A DNA stretch of 64,000 nucleotides from contig CAXBGS010000001.1 in assembly GCA_963975425.1 (NCBI GenBank), forward strand, positions 62,001 to 126,000, written 5' to 3'. The notes beneath the pieces were generated by a model. That model did no database searches. It saw only the letters and a program-made list of their open reading frames with translations, and was not told where the DNA came from. Of this stretch, positions 18,306 to 28,330 are shown one piece after another (position 1 is the first letter of the stretch; every line of letters begins with the position of its first letter). Origin of the DNA: CAXBGS01 sp963975425 (lineage in GTDB: Bacteria > Planctomycetota > Planctomycetia > Pirellulales > Pirellulaceae). Made by a program: the position numbers and the translations under genes.

Positions 18306-21300
18306 GTGGCCATACACGTCGGAATTGAACACTACACTCGTTATATCTATGACCGGCCGATCCGGATGTCGCCGCATGTCATTCGACTAAGGCCGGCGCC
18401 GCACTCTCGGACACCGATCCACCGATATCATCTGAATATCGAACCAGACGATCACCATCTGCATTGGCAACAAGATCCGTTTGGCAATTATGTTGCGCGA
18501 GTTATCTTTCCTGAACCGGTGAAAGAGTTCGTTGTCGACGTGCAGCTTGATGCCGAGATGACGGTCATCAATCCGTTCGATTTCTTTGTGGAAGAATACG
18601 CGGAAAAATTCCCATTCCAGTATGACGCGCTGCTGCGACACGAACTGGAGCCGTACTTTGAACTGACCGACAACGGACCACTGTTGGCCGAGTGGGTCAA
18701 AGGAATTGATCTGACGCCGCGTCGATGCGTCGATTTCCTTGTCTACATCAACGACAAGCTGCAGCGCGATATTGGTTACAACATTCGCTTGGCCGCGGGA
18801 ATTCAGACCTGCGAAGAAACCTTGCAGTTGCGAAAAGGCTCGTGCCGCGACACGGCTTGGTTGTTAGTTCAAATCCTTCGGCATATCGGACTGGCCGCGC
18901 GTTTTGTCTCGGGGTATTTGGTCCAACTGACGCCCGATGAAGAATCGCTTGATGGTCCCTCGGGTACCGATCATGACTTCACCGACTTGCACGCTTGGAC
19001 AGAAGTCTACATTCCCGGTGCGGGTTGGATCGGACTTGATCCGACATCGGGGTTGTTTGCCGGCGAAGGTCATATTCCGCTGGCCTGCACCCCCGATCCA
19101 GTCAGTGCAGCGCCGGTCACCGGCGCATCTGAAAAATGCGAAGTCGAATTTGACTTTCGCAATGTTGTCACGCGTATCCATGAAGACCCGCGGGTTACCA
19201 AGCCCTATACCGACGACCAGTGGGAATCAATTCGCGGGCTGGGTCGACGACTCGACGGTGAACTTCGCGACCTGGATGTTCGATTGACGATGGGTGGGGA
19301 ACCCACTTTTGTGTCGATCGATGATATGGACGGTGCTCAGTGGAATACCGAAGCACTGGGAGTCCACAAGCGCAAACTTGCCGGTGTGCTGCTGAAGCGA
19401 CTCAAGACAACGTTTGCGTCGGGTGCGTTGCTGCACTATGGACAAGGCAAGTGGTACCCCGGCGAACCGCTGCCTCGATGGGCGTTGGGATGTTTTTGGC
19501 GTACCGACGGCGTGCCGCTTTGGCGCGACGAAAAACTGATTGCCGACGAAACGCAGCGAACGAACGTGACGGAAAACGACGCGAAATGTTTCGCGGAAAC
19601 GCTGTGCAGAAAGTTGGGGATCGAATCAAGGTTACTGGTTCCGGCGCGCGAGGATTGGCTGCACTACGTCTGGCGAGAGAGTCAACAACCCGTTGGGGTC
19701 GACAGAATTGCGATCCCATGGGCCCCACAGTATCGCGACGACATGAGTCTGGCACTGTCGCGAGGCCTGGATAAAGCGATCGGATACGCGTTGCCGTTGC
19801 GCTGGGACTGGGGCAGCAATCACTGGCAGTCCGGAACGTGGACGTTCCCGCGTGGCGAGATGTTTTTGTTGCCCGGCGGTTCACCGATGGGGCTGCGTTT
19901 GCCGCTGGGTCAGTTGCCTTGGGCGACAGAAGAGTATTTCCCCACCCACAACTCCGCCGCGCCCACGCTGCCGCCTCAAAATACACAAACTGGTATCGCG
20001 GAAAGTGCCACGCCGCCGGCTGCCGACGCACAGCCCGACGCCGTTCGCACGTATTTCAAACAACTCGTCGAGGTTCCCTACACGGCGTTATGCATTGAGC
20101 CTCGCGACGGCCACCTGTACGTCTTCATGCCCCGTTTGGAAAACTTTGATCACTACGCTGGCTTGCTGAGCGAGATTGAAGACACGGCGGCCGAACTTAG
20201 CATGCCCGTGTTGATCGAAGGCTATGAACCACCGTCGGCGCCTCAGCTGGATTCGCTCAAGGTGACGCCTGACCCCGGAGTGATCGAAGTCAACATTCAC
20301 CCGGCCGATAACTGGGACGATTTGGAACAGAATACGGTTTCGCTATACGAGCAAGCACGGCTGTCTCGACTAGCCACCGAGAAGTTCATGTTGGACGGGC
20401 GTCACAGTGGTACCGGCGGCGGCAACCACGTCACGCTCGGCGCGGCCGATCCGAGTGACAGCCCGTTTTTAAGGCGACCTGATCTGCTGCGTTCGCTGAT
20501 CACGTATTGGCAACATCACCCGTCGCTTTCGTATCTATTTTCTGGATTGTTCATCGGCCCGACCTCGCAGGCGCCACGAATCGACGAACGCGGCAATCAC
20601 TTGCTCGATGAGTTAGAACTCAGCCTTCAAGAAATCGAATCGGGCGTTTCGCCGGTGCAGTTGGATTACTGCTTGCGAAGTTTCCTGGCCGACTTGACGG
20701 GTAATACTCACCGCGCGGAATTTTGCATCGACAAACTGTTTCCGGCCGACCGTGTGAAGGGGCGATTGGGGCTCGTTGAGTTCCGCGCCTTTGAAATGCC
20801 GCCGCATTCGCGAATGAGTCTGGCGCAGATGCTATTGCTCCGAGCGCTGATCGCAAAATTCTGGCGAAAACCATATCGCCACCCATTGGTGCGTTGGGGA
20901 ACGACACTTCATGATCGATTCATGCTGCCACACTATGTCCGAAGCGACTTCAAGAGCGTAATGCAGGAACTTGCCGACGACGGATACCCGTTTGAATTGG
21001 GATGGTACGAACCGTTTTTCGAGTTCCGCTTTCCTGTATACGGTCGTGTTCAGTATGGCGGAGTCGAGTTGGAACTGCGCATGGCACTGGAGCCTTGGCT
21101 GGTGCTGGGTGAGGAAACCGCCGCACAGCAGCAAGCCCGTGTGGTTGATTCTGCGGTCGAAAGACTCGAAATCATTTGCCGTGGTCTCGATCCGCAGCGA
21201 TACCGGGTGACATGCAACCGGCGTGCGCTGCCGTTGCACGAAACGGGTCATCCTCACGAATATGTCGCCGGAGTTCGATTCAAGGCGTGGAAAGCCGCTT

Positions 21301-21653
21301 TTGGCTTGCATCCCACGATCGGCATGCACGCGCCACTGGTGTTCGACGTCTTTGACATCCAGCTTGGACGATCGATCGGCGGATGCGTTTATCACGTTAG
21401 CCATCCCGGCGGACTTGGATACGAAACGTTTCCGGTCAATGCGTTCGAGGCCGAAGCTCGGCGAATGTCACGATTCTGGTCATGGGGACACAGCGCCGGC
21501 GATCCGCCGCTTCCTGACTGGGTTAACCAATTGAAAGATTACTACGCAGAAATGCCTCCACTGGTCGAACGTGAACCGGCACCGGAAATCAATCCCGACT
21601 ACCCACACACGCTGGACCTCAGACGTGCGACTAGCGTCGGAGGGGGTAAATGA
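18306..21653 (+). CDS. Transglutaminase-like/amidoligase (DUF2126) fusion, intact
   Basis: A 1115-residue cytoplasmic protein. Residues 1-85 are the beta-rich bacterial transglutaminase N-terminal domain. Residues about 160-260 are the transglutaminase-like core with Cys180 (KGSCRD), His229 (LHAW) and Asp245 (GLDPT), a complete triad. From about 320 to the end is DUF2126, described as a putative amidoligase: GGEPTF near 331, GEPLPRW near 390, a glycine loop GTGGGNHVTLG near 702 and LGLVEFRAF near 823. Such proteins are predicted to join and cleave amide bonds in a peptide-modification pathway with alpha-E and ATP-grasp partners, none of which is visible here. GTG start with GGAG upstream. It overlaps the next gene by 4 bp. 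Confidence 0.9.
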   Translation: MAIHVGIEHYTRYIYDRPIRMSPHVIRLRPAPHSRTPIHRYHLNIEPDDHHLHWQQDPFGNYVARVIFPEPVKEFVVDVQLDAEMTVINPFDFFVEEYAEKFPFQYDALLRHELEPYFELTDNGPLLAEWVKGIDLTPRRCVDFLVYINDKLQRDIGYNIRLAAGIQTCEETLQLRKGSCRDTAWLLVQILRHIGLAARFVSGYLVQLTPDEESLDGPSGTDHDFTDLHAWTEVYIPGAGWIGLDPTSGLFAGEGHIPLACTPDPVSAAPVTGASEKCEVEFDFRNVVTRIHEDPRVTKPYTDDQWESIRGLGRRLDGELRDLDVRLTMGGEPTFVSIDDMDGAQWNTEALGVHKRKLAGVLLKRLKTTFASGALLHYGQGKWYPGEPLPRWALGCFWRTDGVPLWRDEKLIADETQRTNVTENDAKCFAETLCRKLGIESRLLVPAREDWLHYVWRESQQPVGVDRIAIPWAPQYRDDMSLALSRGLDKAIGYALPLRWDWGSNHWQSGTWTFPRGEMFLLPGGSPMGLRLPLGQLPWATEEYFPTHNSAAPTLPPQNTQTGIAESATPPAADAQPDAVRTYFKQLVEVPYTALCIEPRDGHLYVFMPRLENFDHYAGLLSEIEDTAAELSMPVLIEGYEPPSAPQLDSLKVTPDPGVIEVNIHPADNWDDLEQNTVSLYEQARLSRLATEKFMLDGRHSGTGGGNHVTLGAADPSDSPFLRRPDLLRSLITYWQHHPSLSYLFSGLFIGPTSQAPRIDERGNHLLDELELSLQEIESGVSPVQLDYCLRSFLADLTGNTHRAEFCIDKLFPADRVKGRLGLVEFRAFEMPPHSRMSLAQMLLLRALIAKFWRKPYRHPLVRWGTTLHDRFMLPHYVRSDFKSVMQELADDGYPFELGWYEPFFEFRFPVYGRVQYGGVELELRMALEPWLVLGEETAAQQQARVVDSAVERLEIICRGLDPQRYRVTCNRRALPLHETGHPHEYVAGVRFKAWKAAFGLHPTIGMHAPLVFDVFDIQLGRSIGGCVYHVSHPGGLGYETFPVNAFEAEARRMSRFWSWGHSAGDPPLPDWVNQLKDYYAEMPPLVEREPAPEINPDYPHTLDLRRATSVGGGK

Positions 21654-24600
21654 TGACGACGCGAGTTGCCCTCAGCCAACATGTTGGCTACGTCTTTGAC
21701 CGACAGATGGACCCGACCACATTGTGGTTGCGTCTGCGTCCTGCCCCACATACCGCGGCGAAGTTAGAAGCGTATTCGATCAAAGTACACGTCGCCCAGC
21801 CGTGGCTGACCTGGGCGCGTGACCCGTTCGAAAATCATCTCGGGCGACTCGATTTGCCTGAACCGTTCAGCGCAATCGCATTCGATTCGGAATTCATTGC
21901 CGACCTGGAACCGGTCAATCCATTCGATTTTTTTGTCGAACCTTACGCGAATGATTTTCCGTTTGAGTATCCCGACCAACTGCGAAAAGAACTGACGCCG
22001 TACCTGCATCGCACGACTTGCGGACCGGCGTTTGTCGATTGGCTGATCGATCTGGATCGTTCGCCTCGGTACATGGTCGAGTTTCTGACGAAAATGAAGG
22101 ATCATGTTTGTGAGAATTTGACCCTGAAAGGACTGTCCGACGACAAACCCATCGATCTGGATGCCGTGATTCGGCAAGGTGGTGGGTCGCCGCGAGACTT
22201 GGCGTGGGTGTTGACACAAAGCTTGCGCGCACTGGGACTCGCCGCACGATTCACGTCGGGATACTTGATCTCGTTGGGGTTGGACGAAGAAGGAAACATC
22301 AGAGAGGATGAATCCGACGATATGGCCAGCATGCATGCCTGGAGCGAAGTGTTTGTTCCCGGCGCCGGTTGGATCGGACTGGACCCCAGCATGGGAGTCT
22401 TCACCGCAGAAAATCATATTCCACTGGCCAGCGCACCAGATCCGTTTCGCACCGTGCCGGTCGTCGGCGTTGACCCAACGCGTGTGTCCAGCGAGCGAAA
22501 CGAGATCCGAATTCGGCGATTGCTTCCTGTCACACCGGACGAACCATTAAGCGAAACCCACGTCCGCGACATCACCGCGGCGGGGCGAATGGTCGATGCG
22601 GCACTGCGAGAAGAACAAGTTAAACTTTGCAGCAGCGCCGAAGTCAATTTTGTTTCGGCGGTCAATGCGGGAGCTGCCGAATGGACCGATCAGACAATGG
22701 GTCCGGACAAGCTGCGTTCCGCGTACGCACTGTTGGATCGCTTGCGCACACAGTGGGCCCCAGGCGCCGCGGTGCACCTTTGCCAAGGCGAGCACATCCA
22801 GGGCGAGGCTAGTGCACGATGGCGGCTAAGCTGTTGCTACCGCAGCGACGGGCAACCTCTGTGGCGAAACGGAAAGCTGTTGGCCGGTGACCGATGTCCC
22901 GATCGAATCGCGACGGCCACTGATGCTCGACTGTTTTCCCAGTCGCTGGCCGACAATCTGGGAATTCACTCGCAATTCGTCACCGCAGCGCATGAAGACC
23001 CGTTTGAATATTTCGCGGCAAATCCCATGACGTTGCCGCTTGCGCCACAGGCGGATGACCTAAGCGATCCGCTGGGCCGCCAAAGGCTTGCGAACCAACT
23101 TTCCACACCGCAATCCGAACCGGCAGGCTATGTATTGCCACTGCGTTGGGATTTCACCAAACAGCAGTGGACCAGCGGCACATGGACGTTTCGCCGCGAT
23201 CATTTGTATTTGCTGCCCGGCAGTTTCGCGATGGGATTTCGGTTGCCACTGCACAGTTTGTCCAAGGACGCGACCGAGCCGGACGACATTGCGATCGAGC
23301 CCAGCTTGTTTGAAGAAAAACCGGTGCTGCCGGAAACGCACGGGGAAGTCAGCGCGAGACAGTTCGAGCTGAGCCACATCAGCGACGCCCAACAGCACCC
23401 GGCTGTCGCCGACGACAAACGCAACGTGCGGGCGCCACGAACGGCTATTTGTGTCGAGGTTCGTGACGGCGTGATCCATGTATTCATTCCGCCAATTCAT
23501 TACGTCGAACACTACGTTGGTTTGGTCGCGGCGGTCGAATCGGCTGCCCAGATTCACGGTTTGCCGGTCGTGCTGGAAGGCTACGAGCCGCCGCCTGATC
23601 CGCGACTAAAGCGGTTCGCTATCGAGCCGGACAACGGCCTGCTGAGACTGTTCCTGCCGATGGCGTCCAGTTGGCAACAACAATCGGAACTGTACGACGT
23701 CGCCTATACCGAGGGGAAAGCCGTCGGGTTGGACTACGAACACGGCGGCCGACGCGATGAGGCGAGGCAACGACCCAATAGCTACACGTCGCTGACGTTG
23801 GCTGGTCCAACGCCAGCGGAAAGCCCATTTTTGACACGGCCGCAAATCTTGCGTTCGCTGATCGCGTACTGGCAGAACCATCCGAGCCTGTCGTATTTCT
23901 TTTCCGGCACGTTGATCGGCCCCAGCGGTACCGCGCCGCGACCGGACGAAGGACGCGACGATGCGTTATATGAACTCGGCATCGCGCTGGAACGATTCCC
24001 CAAAGATTCGTCGCTGCCGTGGATGCCGGATCGTTTGCTGCGGCATTTGCTGGCCGATTCATCAGGAAACATGCACCGCGCCGAAACTCGCGTCGATCAA
24101 CTCTACGCACCTGAGCGTCAAAGCCGGCGACGTGGACAAATCGTGCTGCGAAGTTTCGATATGCCGTCTCATCCTCGACTCGCAGACCTGCAATCGCTGT
24201 TGGTGAGATCATTGATTGCAAGATTCAGCCACCTGTCCTATACGAAACCGTTGATCGACTGGCAAAGTGCGTTGCACGACCGATTCATGTTGCCCGAAGT
24301 GCTGTGGGATGATTTATCCGAAATCATCGACGAGCTAAAGGAATCCGGATTCCCGCTGCAGCGAGAATGGTTTGCACCGCTGAAGGAATTCAACTTTCCA
24401 AAACTCGGCAGCGTGCAAATCGGTGACATCACACTGGAACTTAGACGTGCCCATGAACCCTGGCCGCTGTTGGCCGAGGAGATCACCGGCGGCGGAATGG
24501 CTCGGTTCATCGACATTGCGAACGAGCGAATCCAAGTCGCCGTGACTGGCATGCCGCCAGACCGCTACGCGTTGATGTGCAATCAGCAATCGGTTCCGAT

Positions 24601-24997
24601 GAATCCTGGCGTCGTACAAGGAGACTACGTGGCCGGCGTGAGATACAAAGCTTGCCAGCCTCCGTCGACGTTGCATCCTACGGTTTGGCCGACGTCAGAG
24701 TTGGTATTCGATTTGATCGATACCTGGACGGGCCGAGCGATCGGTGGCTGCACATACTATCCGGCGCCGCCACTGACATGGACCTACGGGACGACGGGGG
24801 CACCAGCGATCGCCGGCGCCACCGGTCAACGCCCGGCGGATGATCCGCCACCGATAACAATGGGCGCGACTCCGGTAACGGGACGGTTCAAGGAAAGCGG
24901 CAGCGGGATTGGGCCAGTCGAACCACCCAAGCCACACGACGACCGGCGTTTCCCGTACTCATTAGACTTAACCAAAATCGCGATCCGTTCACGATAG
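21650..24997 (+). CDS. Degenerate transglutaminase-like/amidoligase (DUF2126) paralogue
   Basis: A 1115-residue paralogue of the preceding gene, started by an ATGA overlap and so translationally coupled. The fold is preserved throughout, but active-site positions are not. The transglutaminase nucleophile is Pro181 (GGSPRD instead of GSCRD) while His229 and Asp245 remain. In the DUF2126 half, GGEPTF reads SAEVNF, GEPLPRW reads GEASARW, the glycine loop GTGGGNHVTLG reads RPNSYTSLTLAG, and LVEFRAF reads IVLRSF. The frame is open and the flanking conserved blocks (ESPFLTRPQILRSLIAYWQNHPSLSYFFSG) are well kept, so this looks like a maintained pseudoenzyme or subunit and not a decaying gene. It probably pairs with the intact protein. 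Confidence 0.88.
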   Translation: MMTTRVALSQHVGYVFDRQMDPTTLWLRLRPAPHTAAKLEAYSIKVHVAQPWLTWARDPFENHLGRLDLPEPFSAIAFDSEFIADLEPVNPFDFFVEPYANDFPFEYPDQLRKELTPYLHRTTCGPAFVDWLIDLDRSPRYMVEFLTKMKDHVCENLTLKGLSDDKPIDLDAVIRQGGGSPRDLAWVLTQSLRALGLAARFTSGYLISLGLDEEGNIREDESDDMASMHAWSEVFVPGAGWIGLDPSMGVFTAENHIPLASAPDPFRTVPVVGVDPTRVSSERNEIRIRRLLPVTPDEPLSETHVRDITAAGRMVDAALREEQVKLCSSAEVNFVSAVNAGAAEWTDQTMGPDKLRSAYALLDRLRTQWAPGAAVHLCQGEHIQGEASARWRLSCCYRSDGQPLWRNGKLLAGDRCPDRIATATDARLFSQSLADNLGIHSQFVTAAHEDPFEYFAANPMTLPLAPQADDLSDPLGRQRLANQLSTPQSEPAGYVLPLRWDFTKQQWTSGTWTFRRDHLYLLPGSFAMGFRLPLHSLSKDATEPDDIAIEPSLFEEKPVLPETHGEVSARQFELSHISDAQQHPAVADDKRNVRAPRTAICVEVRDGVIHVFIPPIHYVEHYVGLVAAVESAAQIHGLPVVLEGYEPPPDPRLKRFAIEPDNGLLRLFLPMASSWQQQSELYDVAYTEGKAVGLDYEHGGRRDEARQRPNSYTSLTLAGPTPAESPFLTRPQILRSLIAYWQNHPSLSYFFSGTLIGPSGTAPRPDEGRDDALYELGIALERFPKDSSLPWMPDRLLRHLLADSSGNMHRAETRVDQLYAPERQSRRRGQIVLRSFDMPSHPRLADLQSLLVRSLIARFSHLSYTKPLIDWQSALHDRFMLPEVLWDDLSEIIDELKESGFPLQREWFAPLKEFNFPKLGSVQIGDITLELRRAHEPWPLLAEEITGGGMARFIDIANERIQVAVTGMPPDRYALMCNQQSVPMNPGVVQGDYVAGVRYKACQPPSTLHPTVWPTSELVFDLIDTWTGRAIGGCTYYPAPPLTWTYGTTGAPAIAGATGQRPADDPPPITMGATPVTGRFKESGSGIGPVEPPKPHDDRRFPYSLDLTKIAIRSR

Positions 24998-25035
24998 AAC
25001 ACCGTGGGCAAGTCAGTGTTGGCACTTGTCGACGC

Positions 25036-25887
25036 TTACAGCCTGGTCACTTCGACATCGACTTCCATTTTTGATTTCGAGTCGCCTTGGTAGGTGCCAG
25101 AAACGGGTGGTATCCATTCGGGATGCCGTGCGACGGCGACCGCGATATGGTCACCCAAAACTCGCTCACCGGCGGTCGAGTCGAATCCACGCCATCCGGC
25201 ACCCGTCAGATAGACTTCGCACCACGCATGGGTGGCACCTTCGCCGGGTGCAAGATTCGGTTCGTATCGATACCCACTGACAAAGCGGGCTGCTAACCCC
25301 AAGTGCCGGCACGCTTCCATAAAGAGGGTCGCGAAGTCGCGGCACGAACCAGTGCCTTTGGACAACGTTTCGGCCGGACGTTGGACGCCCACTGCTTCGC
25401 GTCGCCCGTAACGAAATCGTTTTGGAATTGACTGATTCATCCGGTTGAGCAGATCGAAAGTCGGCAGTGTTTGTCCCGGCTTCCAAAATCCATCGGTCCA
25501 ATCTCTCAGGGTGCCGATGTTTTGCGTAAAGAGTGGCTGCATGAAAGGCATCAGATCGGCGCGTTCACCGACATCATATTGAAACGGAAACTGCTCGGCA
25601 CGCGGGTCCAAGCTATAGCCGACCGGCATATCCTCGTAGTGTTCAATCACGACTTCGCTGTCAAATTCCAGCAAGTCGGTTTCCTCTTCAAATGTAACCA
25701 CGGCCACCGAATTTCCGTGGACGTCGCGGTGCCAAAGCGTTTCATGTCGTGGATGGATCCCCAGCCGCGAAGACACGATGCGAATGTCGTGTCCCTCACG
25801 CGGACGCAACAGCAATTTGTGCGCGTGCAATTTGACCGGGTGGGGATACCGGTAACGCGTGGTGTGTACTATTTTGAGTCGACGCAT
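25036..25887 (-). CDS. Stand-alone transglutaminase-like protease/ligase
   Basis: A 283-residue protein with an N-terminal beta domain (MRRLKIVHTTRYRYPHPV) and a transglutaminase-like core with Cys182 (TGSCRD), His220 (THAW) and Asp236 (FDSTAG); the triad is intact. There is no DUF2126 part. It converges on the end of the degenerate fusion and diverges from the stand-alone amidoligase gene by about 60 bp. Bacterial homologues are predicted thiol peptidases or peptide-transfer enzymes. The ATG at 25887 is preferred to a TTG two codons earlier. Confidence 0.88.
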   Translation of the reverse strand: MRRLKIVHTTRYRYPHPVKLHAHKLLLRPREGHDIRIVSSRLGIHPRHETLWHRDVHGNSVAVVTFEEETDLLEFDSEVVIEHYEDMPVGYSLDPRAEQFPFQYDVGERADLMPFMQPLFTQNIGTLRDWTDGFWKPGQTLPTFDLLNRMNQSIPKRFRYGRREAVGVQRPAETLSKGTGSCRDFATLFMEACRHLGLAARFVSGYRYEPNLAPGEGATHAWCEVYLTGAGWRGFDSTAGERVLGDHIAVAVARHPEWIPPVSGTYQGDSKSKMEVDVEVTRL

Positions 25888-25950
25888 GATCAAAGTTTAT
25901 CCGGGGACGGAGGCTTCTAGAACTACCCTCTGTGGTGAAGCAGATTCACA

Positions 25951-28182
25951 ATGACCACTGCCGATGAAGATGATGACGTCCTGAGCGCTTTGAAAGCGCA
26001 CGATGAAACCTTGGAACGAAGCGGACTATGCCTTTGGGTCGGCGCGGAACCCACCTACACCGACCGCATGTCGGAAAGCCCTGAGTGGCTGTTCGACGCA
26101 TTAGGCGACGACAAACGAAAACGTGCGGATCACATTCTTGCCGGCATCGCTCAGCGAGAAAGTGGCGCGGCGATCATGCGCAGCGTGGGCCGGCAATACG
26201 GCGGCGAACCACTGCCGCGGTGGAGCCTTGGCTTGTATGCGCGGCGAGACGGCAGGCCGGTTTGGAAAGGGCCACCCGATCCGATGTCCGCCGGATCGAA
26301 GCCGCCCGGCTTGGCATCGCCCGGTCTCGCATCGCCTGATCCCAATGCGCGAAAACCCATTGCGCCCGAATCGACATTGACTGCATCGGATTCGATTGGT
26401 CCATCGCCAGCCGATAGCGTGCCCGAGGCGATCTCCACTTGTCCGTCGCCGGTGAGTCTTGCGATCGCCTTGGCTGAATCGCTTCGTTCGATTGGCATGA
26501 CGGCAACGGTGGTGGACGAACCATTGAATCACCGTGTTGTTTTTCGACTTGACCATGGAACGTTGCCAACTTGTGCCGAAACCGAGCCACAAATCGCTCG
26601 CTCATCCGTCCATGATAAACGCGTCAAAGATGCCGAAGTGTTTGACGCGCTTGCCGATGTCGGTACGTTTCTGGTGTGCTGCGACATCGAAGACGGATCG
26701 CTGCGTGTCGAGTTGCCTGGGCTGAAAGACGTCGACGTGTTCCAGCAGCTACTCGATGCGCTTGCAGAAGCTGCGGATTCCGTTGGCGCTCCGACCTTGA
26801 TCCTTGCCGGCTTCCCGCCTCCCGTTGATCAACAAATCTCTTGGATGACCGTCACGGCGGACCCGGCCGTTATTGAAATCAACACCGCGCCGGTTGCCCG
26901 TGCGGCCGAATTGCTGGACCATCTGCGCAAGCTAGAGTCGGTATGCGACAGCGAAGGTCTTGCGCCGTATCGGTTGCAGTACACCGGCGAAGAAAGCGAT
27001 TCCGGCGGAGGCGGTCAAATCACGCTGGGTGGCCCCAGTCCAGAAGAAAGTCCGTTCTTAACACAGCCAAGTTTGCTGCCGGGCCTGATTCAGTATTTCA
27101 ATCGGCATCCGTCTCTTTCCTACTTGCACGCATTCGAGTCGGTGGGGCCGGCCAGCCAAGCACCGCGTGCCGATGAAGGTGTGCATGACGCGATCTCTGA
27201 ACTATCTCTCGCGCTAGCCCTGCTGCAGCGAACAGAAAATCCTCCGCCAGAAATCATTTGGGGAACACTTGCACCGTTTCTTGCCGATCCGTCGGGTAAC
27301 TCTCACCGATCGGAAATCAATATCGAAAAGCTCTGGAATCCCTTTCTTGGTACGCGCGGCAAATTAGGACTCGTCGAGTTTCGTGCCCTGCGCATGGGGC
27401 CTTCCGCAGAAACGACCGCGTCGCTTGCCGCGCTGTTGCGATCGATCGCGGCCATGCAAGCGATGAACCCACGCAGCGATCCGCTGATCGATTGGAAAGA
27501 CGAACTTCATCAACGGTTTTCGTTGCCGTATTACTTGCACCGCGATATCGAAGAAGTCCTCGACGATTTAGAAAGTGCCGGATTCGGATTGGGCCAACCG
27601 CTCGTACGTCATCTGCTGCGAGATGATGACTTGATCGTGTCCACGTGTGAGCTAGGCGAGACGACACTGGAAATACGCCGGGCAATCGAATTTTGGCCGT
27701 TGGTCGGCGACGTCGCAACGCAGGAACGCGGGGGATCGCGCTTGATCGATGCGAGCACCTCACGGATTGAAATTCGTTTACGCCCGACCGACGATCGTGA
27801 CGCAATGAACGACTGGTCAGTATCGGTCGATCAATGGGCTATACCGCTGCGCGAAGAGCAAGATGCATCGGGCCCGGCCCGAGTGGTCGGCCTTCGTTAT
27901 CGAAGCTTTGTTCCACAGCGAGGTTTACATCCAACGCTCGGTTCACAGTCGCCGCTTTCGTTTTGCCTTTCCCATCCGACCGAAGGGTCATGGCAAGTAA
28001 CGATTCATCCGTGGGAACCGTCAGGTGCGGCGTATCCAGGATTACCGGCGACGATCGATGAAGCACGCAAACGCCGAAGAGCGCGGTGCGTCATCGAAAA
28101 ACGGAGCACTCCGCGGCCATCTGTCACCACGCCGCCCGTTGAAGCAATCGGATCTCACGTCGTCGACTTGCGCTGGAAGTAG
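25951..28182 (+). CDS. Stand-alone amidoligase-like DUF2126 protein
   Basis: A 743-residue protein corresponding to the C-terminal part of the fusions, without the transglutaminase domain. It keeps GAEPTY near 31, GEPLPRW near 85, a glycine loop (DSGGGGQITLG) near 351, PSLSYLHAF, GNSHRSE and LGLVEFRAL, so it resembles the intact fusion, not the degenerate one. Residues about 108-160 are a Pro/Ala/Ser-rich linker with a near-repeat (PPGLASPGLASPDP). With the divergent transglutaminase gene it reconstitutes, as two polypeptides, the architecture of the fusion. ATG start at 25951. Confidence 0.85.
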   Translation: MTTADEDDDVLSALKAHDETLERSGLCLWVGAEPTYTDRMSESPEWLFDALGDDKRKRADHILAGIAQRESGAAIMRSVGRQYGGEPLPRWSLGLYARRDGRPVWKGPPDPMSAGSKPPGLASPGLASPDPNARKPIAPESTLTASDSIGPSPADSVPEAISTCPSPVSLAIALAESLRSIGMTATVVDEPLNHRVVFRLDHGTLPTCAETEPQIARSSVHDKRVKDAEVFDALADVGTFLVCCDIEDGSLRVELPGLKDVDVFQQLLDALAEAADSVGAPTLILAGFPPPVDQQISWMTVTADPAVIEINTAPVARAAELLDHLRKLESVCDSEGLAPYRLQYTGEESDSGGGGQITLGGPSPEESPFLTQPSLLPGLIQYFNRHPSLSYLHAFESVGPASQAPRADEGVHDAISELSLALALLQRTENPPPEIIWGTLAPFLADPSGNSHRSEINIEKLWNPFLGTRGKLGLVEFRALRMGPSAETTASLAALLRSIAAMQAMNPRSDPLIDWKDELHQRFSLPYYLHRDIEEVLDDLESAGFGLGQPLVRHLLRDDDLIVSTCELGETTLEIRRAIEFWPLVGDVATQERGGSRLIDASTSRIEIRLRPTDDRDAMNDWSVSVDQWAIPLREEQDASGPARVVGLRYRSFVPQRGLHPTLGSQSPLSFCLSHPTEGSWQVTIHPWEPSGAAYPGLPATIDEARKRRRARCVIEKRSTPRPSVTTPPVEAIGSHVVDLRWK

Positions 28183-28330
28183 GCGTCACGCAAACGCGAA
28201 GACGGGTGGTTGCCCACCCTCTGCCAACGTTCGCACACCAATGCCCAAATCCGCACAGCCTGTACCGATGTTATTGCCACAGCCCGCGCGAGGTTGTTAG
28301 CAAACCATCGCGACGGTGACTCGATACGAA

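Noticed and set aside
19402..20031. 209-codon minus-strand ORF inside the first transglutaminase fusion
   Set aside because: Fully antisense to conserved domains; Arg/Pro/Ser-rich shadow of a high-GC third position.
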